Positions 7,182-9,595 of a stretch of DNA of 9,595 nt are shown piece by piece. Below the pieces are notes generated by a model. It was not told the origin of the DNA, ran no database searches, and saw nothing but the letters and a program-made list of their open reading frames with translations. The stretch spans positions 1 through 9,595 of the forward strand of contig JAUUZS010000117.1 in the NCBI GenBank assembly GCA_030589835.1, written 5' to 3'. Made by a program: the position numbers and the translations under genes. The stretch's first letter is position 1; each line of letters opens with the position of its first letter. Source of the stretch: Cyclobacteriaceae bacterium. GTDB taxonomy: Bacteria > Bacteroidota > Bacteroidia > Cytophagales > Cyclobacteriaceae.

Positions 7182-7203
7182 AGTCTGTCCGGTGAGGCAG
7201 GCT
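7182..7203 (+). terminator. Possible intrinsic terminator or attenuating hairpin after the RidA-like gene
   Basis: AGTCTGTC (7182-7189) pairs with GGCAGGCT (7196-7203) over 8 bp, including two G-U pairs, around the loop CGGTGA, followed by TGTTTAT. The T-tract is poor, so termination would be partial at best. It may lower dipeptidase expression relative to the upstream genes. Alternatively it may be a degenerate copy of a dispersed intergenic repeat. Confidence 0.35.
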
Positions 7204-7238
7204 TGTTTATCAATGTTTTAAAATTTCAATAATAAACT

Positions 7239-7253
7239 CCCGAGTTATTCGGG
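7239..7253. repeat. Palindromic element CCCGA-GTTAT-TCGGG before the dipeptidase start
   Basis: Five-base GC-rich arms flank a 5-nt loop, ending 12 bases before the ATG at 7266, where a ribosome would bind. It shares size and the CCCG...CGGG layout with the palindrome at 3613-3627. If formed in the mRNA it could reduce translation initiation of the dipeptidase. Confidence 0.5.
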
Positions 7254-7265
7254 TCAAATACCAAA

Positions 7266-8345
7266 ATGAAAACAGACAAACCACTAATTTTTGATGCGCA
7301 TCTTGACTTGAGCATGAATGCAATGGAATGGAACCGTGATCTCCGCTTATCGGTTGCCGAAATTCGGGAATTGGAAGTTGGAATGAACGACTTTCCGGAT
7401 CGTAGCAAAGGAACCGTTGCTTTTCCCGAATTGAGGGAGGGCAATATAGGCATTGTGGTCGCCACGCAAATAGCCAGATATGTGAAACCTGGGAGCGCAA
7501 TACCAGGATGGAACTCGCAGGAACAGGCATGGGCGCAAACCCAGGGGCAGTTGGCATGGTATAGAAGCATGGAAAGACAGGGATTGATGAGGCAGATTAC
7601 GGATGTGCCATCTCTTGATGATCATCTTACCAAATGGAATACGGATGCAGATTATCAAACCATTGGCTACATCCTCAGCCTCGAGGGCGCAGACTCCATT
7701 ATAAATATGGATTACCTGGATCAAGCCTATGAAAGTGGTTTGCGGGCAATTGGCCCTGCGCATTATGGCCCTGGAGTGTATGCATTTGGTACAGACTCTT
7801 CAGGGGGACTTGGTAAAAAAGGAAAAGCACTTATCAGGAAAATGGATTCACTCAATATCATTTTGGATGTTACCCATCTTTGCGATGAGAGTTTTTGGGA
7901 AGCACTCGATATTTTTAATGGCCCGATTTGGGCCAGCCATAACAACTGCAGGTCGCTGGTAAATCATAACCGCCAATTTTCGGATGAGCAAATCAAAGTG
8001 ATCATTGAAAGGGGAGGGGTAATCGGAGCAGCTTTTGACGCATGGATGCTATATCCGGGTTGGATAAGAGGAGAAACCACTCCTGAATCTGCCAAGGTAA
8101 ACCTGGAAACGGTAGTAGACCATATCGATCATATCTGTCAGCTGGCAGGAAATGCCAATCATGTCGGACTGGGAACTGACCTTGATGGCGCTTTTGGAAA
8201 AGAGCAAAGTCCTCATGACCTGGAGACCATTGCTGACTTACAACAATTTACTGAATTATTGAAAAATCGAGGGTATGATGATCTGGACATCACAAATATC
8301 CTTTCTACAAACTGGATCGATCATTTAAGGAAGGCCTGGAAGTGA
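7266..8345 (+). CDS. Peptidase M19 (renal/membrane dipeptidase family), cytosolic
   Basis: A 359-residue zinc dipeptidase with the amidohydrolase (TIM-barrel) fold. The metal site is complete by comparison with human renal dipeptidase: H12 and D14 in FDAHLDL, bridging E140 in SLEGAD, H204 in DVTHLCDESF, H225 in WASHNNCRS; H166 and D305 (GLGTDLDG) match the catalytic or substrate-binding positions. M19 enzymes cleave dipeptides, commonly including those with a C-terminal D-residue or dehydro-residue. There is no signal peptide or lipobox, so despite the family name this one should act in the cytosol on imported substrate, consistent with the permease two genes upstream. The gap from the RidA-like gene is 140 bases and contains two hairpins, so co-transcription is likely but may be attenuated. 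Its stop is one base from the stop of the convergent gene. Confidence 0.92.
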   Translation: MKTDKPLIFDAHLDLSMNAMEWNRDLRLSVAEIRELEVGMNDFPDRSKGTVAFPELREGNIGIVVATQIARYVKPGSAIPGWNSQEQAWAQTQGQLAWYRSMERQGLMRQITDVPSLDDHLTKWNTDADYQTIGYILSLEGADSIINMDYLDQAYESGLRAIGPAHYGPGVYAFGTDSSGGLGKKGKALIRKMDSLNIILDVTHLCDESFWEALDIFNGPIWASHNNCRSLVNHNRQFSDEQIKVIIERGGVIGAAFDAWMLYPGWIRGETTPESAKVNLETVVDHIDHICQLAGNANHVGLGTDLDGAFGKEQSPHDLETIADLQQFTELLKNRGYDDLDITNILSTNWIDHLRKAWK

Positions 8346-8346
8346 A

Positions 8347-8949
8347 TCATGCTGATACTGCGCCCGGCTTGTTGCCTTTCTTTTCTACCTGCGGCCAAAG
8401 GAAATAACCAAACAGCATACCGGCTACAAGAAGCAATATCTTTGTGCTGGTATTGAGATCAATGCGTACTGAAGCGCAAGGTGTTGCATCATTAGAGCAA
8501 TCTACCTTGATCACTTCCTCATTATAGCAGATAATTTCCGTAAACATATACCCAGGTGCAGTATTTCTATCAATGCATGATAATTCATCAGACTGTTTCG
8601 ACATCATGTTACCAACAAAATATAAAGGGATAGTGATTGCAATTAAGAAAACCAATCCGATTATTTTTGTTTTTACAGGATTAGCGATTTTTCTAGGAAA
8701 AAATATATTTGAAGTCGCAATTCCCCATATCCAAATAATAAACAAATATTTTGGAGAGCTGAATAGCACCACTCTGCTTATTGTAGGAAAGTTTCCTGGA
8801 AATACAAATACAATATCAAGGATCAGAAGGGTTGCAAAAATGATAATGGTTACCCGTTTTATTTTTTTTACTTTCTTATTTTCGAGTTCATTATTAATTG
8901 CCTCGGCGCTTCTTTTTAACAGCTTAGTTGATTTTTGATAATAATTCAT
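8347..8949 (-). CDS. Four-helix membrane protein with Cys-containing periplasmic loop, unknown function
   Basis: A 200-residue protein of no family I recognise. A Lys/Arg-rich N-terminal segment (1-32) precedes predicted helices at about 33-52, 67-84, 95-115 and 169-186. A hydrophilic loop (116-168) carries four Cys (125, 141, 151, 158) and lies outside the membrane if the basic ends are cytoplasmic, so two disulfides are plausible. The motifs WIWGIATSNIFF (73-84) and LNTSTKILLLVAGMLFGYFLW (165-185) match AWGIVTGHLF and INTVIQFLLFVGGAIIGHFMW in the protein encoded immediately upstream, so the two look like paralogues. This copy has gained the N-terminal extension and the loop. It starts 3 bases after the upstream stop and is surely co-transcribed. 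Function is unknown; a sensor, channel subunit or heteromeric membrane complex are guesses. Confidence 0.75.
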   Translation of the reverse strand: MNYYQKSTKLLKRSAEAINNELENKKVKKIKRVTIIIFATLLILDIVFVFPGNFPTISRVVLFSSPKYLFIIWIWGIATSNIFFPRKIANPVKTKIIGLVFLIAITIPLYFVGNMMSKQSDELSCIDRNTAPGYMFTEIICYNEEVIKVDCSNDATPCASVRIDLNTSTKILLLVAGMLFGYFLWPQVEKKGNKPGAVSA

Positions 8950-8952
8950 AGG

Positions 8953-9339
8953 TTACGGAATTAAAACATCATTCATAGACCACATAAAATGTCCAATAAT
9001 TGCCCCACCCACAAACAAGAGGAATTGGATAACGGTATTAATTTTAAAGGCTTTAAATTTACAGCCCACGATCACAGCCACACAGGTTAACAGTGCTACA
9101 ACCACTACGCTTAGGGTATCGTCTTTTATTATCGGATTTTTTGAACCCAAAAATAAATGGCCGGTCACAATTCCCCACGCAAGTGTAATAAAGAAATTTC
9201 TGCTGTATGCCCACCCTCTGATAATTGCGCTAATGCTATCTCCTTCGATATCATTTAAAGACAAAAAAACTTCGAGAATCAGCATGCCTAATGTCACGAT
9301 TATTAGGACTGCACCCACTGTAAAAACAAAAATGTCCAT
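8953..9339 (-). CDS. Small four-helix membrane protein, unknown function, paralogue of its downstream neighbour
   Basis: A 128-residue, strongly hydrophobic protein with predicted helices at about 4-27, 48-65, 75-93 and 101-121. Recognisable segments are RNFFITLAWGIVTGHLFLGSK (47-67), with a Trp-Gly pair and Thr-Gly-His, and VGGAIIGHFMW (110-120), with two small-residue faces and a His. Both blocks recur in the next gene. I do not recognise a named family. It begins at an ATG (9339) preceded by A-rich sequence, with no convincing promoter; the nearest -7-like match is TACTTTCG around 9374-9381 on the minus strand. It is the first gene of a two-gene unit. A short accessory subunit of a membrane complex is possible, but nothing visible assigns a substrate. 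Confidence 0.72.
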   Translation of the reverse strand: MDIFVFTVGAVLIIVTLGMLILEVFLSLNDIEGDSISAIIRGWAYSRNFFITLAWGIVTGHLFLGSKNPIIKDDTLSVVVVALLTCVAVIVGCKFKAFKINTVIQFLLFVGGAIIGHFMWSMNDVLIP

Positions 9340-9541
9340 TTCTATTTTTGATTTGGTTCAGGTTAAACATGTCGAAAGTAGAATTTTATAGCTTAAAATC
9401 AAACTGAAGGCTGAAGGCATTATTAATCTCTATTAAGCCAGTATTTATCGTAAACACCCCAATGTCCTATTTTTACCGTTTACTTGCCAGATCGCAATTG
9501 TATTGCGATTTCACCTTTGTTTGCATTTAAAATGCTATATA
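9340..9541. other. Intergenic region upstream of the membrane-protein pair
   Basis: About 200 bases of AT-rich sequence without a supported gene. It contains the leader of the minus-strand membrane-protein unit, a tandem GAAGGCT GAAGGC, GTAAAC (9450-9455) facing GTTTAC (9478-9483), the strong hairpin at 9491-9509, and GCATTT-A-AAATGC at 9523-9535. A 37-codon open frame on the minus strand (about 9483-9593) has no recognisable content. Confidence 0.5.
9491..9509. repeat. Strong hairpin ATCGCAAT-TGT-ATTGCGAT, REP-like
   Basis: Perfect 8-bp arms flank a 3-nt loop. It lies 32 bases beyond the truncated transposase fragment on the same (minus) strand side. IS200/IS605-type and RAYT elements use subterminal hairpins as transposase binding sites, so this could be the element's end. 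That link is inferred from proximity alone. An intrinsic terminator is less likely because no T-run follows on either strand. Confidence 0.5.
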
Positions 9542-9595
9542 CTACAATTGGTCTACCCATCCAACTGCGGTGAAAGTCATAAAAAATAATCCATC
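9542..9595 (-). pseudogene. Truncated 5' fragment of a REP-associated tyrosine transposase (IS200-like, Y1 family)
   Basis: Reading leftward from the window edge, the frame gives DGLFFMTFTAVGWVDQL and then a TAG. This closely matches the conserved N-terminal strand of RAYT/Y1 transposases in Bacteroidota, typically (N)PDGLYFVTFTVVGWVD followed by a 'VFTR' segment. The first residues lie outside the window. After WVD the family similarity stops, and neither the same nor the shifted frames give the expected helix or the H-x-H catalytic block. It therefore appears to be a remnant cut off near a CAATTG hexamer that also occurs in the adjacent hairpin. Identification rests on about 15 residues, so it is probable rather than certain. 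Confidence 0.55.

Noticed and set aside
7210..7763. Several minus-strand frames of 114-138 codons opposite the dipeptidase
   Set aside because: They oppose intact M19 catalytic motifs; composition is that of antisense frames.
8573..8938. 121-codon plus-strand frame opposite the 200-residue membrane protein
   Set aside because: It looks hydrophobic too, but the minus-strand reading has paralogous motifs shared with its neighbour, sensible topology and tight operon spacing.
1..9595. CRISPR array, retron or defence island
   Set aside because: No regularly spaced direct repeats, reverse transcriptase, Cas or nuclease genes are visible; all sizeable frames are accounted for by other families.

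Overview
The window looks like the chromosome of a member of the Bacteroidota, probably from the Saprospiria/Chitinophagia/Cytophagia side. It is AT-rich. It carries a large secreted protein with a gliding-motility-type N-terminal domain and a type B type-IX-secretion sorting domain. It also carries a secreted protein of a family I know only from Bacteroidota, and gene starts lack strong Shine-Dalgarno sequences. The placement rests on protein families, not on any marker gene.

Layout, left to right. (1) 1-563, minus strand: the 5' part of rlmD (23S rRNA m5U methyltransferase), running off the left edge and interrupted by an in-frame TAA at 369-371. (2) 641-3205, plus: an 854-residue secreted adhesin-like protein with four ~117-residue repeats and a T9SS type B C-terminal domain. 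(3) 3206-3884: a gene-poor stretch with one possible 54-codon gene, a 15-bp palindrome and a 12-bp inverted repeat. (4) 3885-5000, minus: a secreted protein with motifs reminiscent of CotH/HipA kinase-like folds. (5) 5256-8345, plus: a three-gene run of GntP-family permease, RidA-family protein and M19 dipeptidase. (6) 8347-9339, minus: two adjacent four-helix membrane proteins that appear to be paralogues. (7) 9340-9595: non-coding sequence ending in what looks like the decayed 5' end of a REP-associated (IS200-like) tyrosine transposase, with a strong hairpin beside it.

How the genes may work together. The permease, RidA-like protein and M19 peptidase point to uptake and breakdown of a small organic acid, amino acid or dipeptide. 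D-amino acids or D-amino-acid dipeptides are an attractive but unproven substrate class: GntP includes the D-serine carrier DsdX, M19 enzymes often accept D-residues at the C-terminal position, and RidA clears reactive imines made by PLP enzymes. No PLP enzyme or regulator is present in the window. The two large exported proteins are independent units. The paired membrane proteins probably form one transcription unit, converging on the dipeptidase with a single base between stop codons.

The observations most worth a second look are the nonsense codon inside otherwise intact rlmD, the tandem paralogous membrane proteins, the permease/RidA/M19 module, and the transposase remnant at the right edge. 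No CRISPR array, tRNA or rRNA gene was seen.
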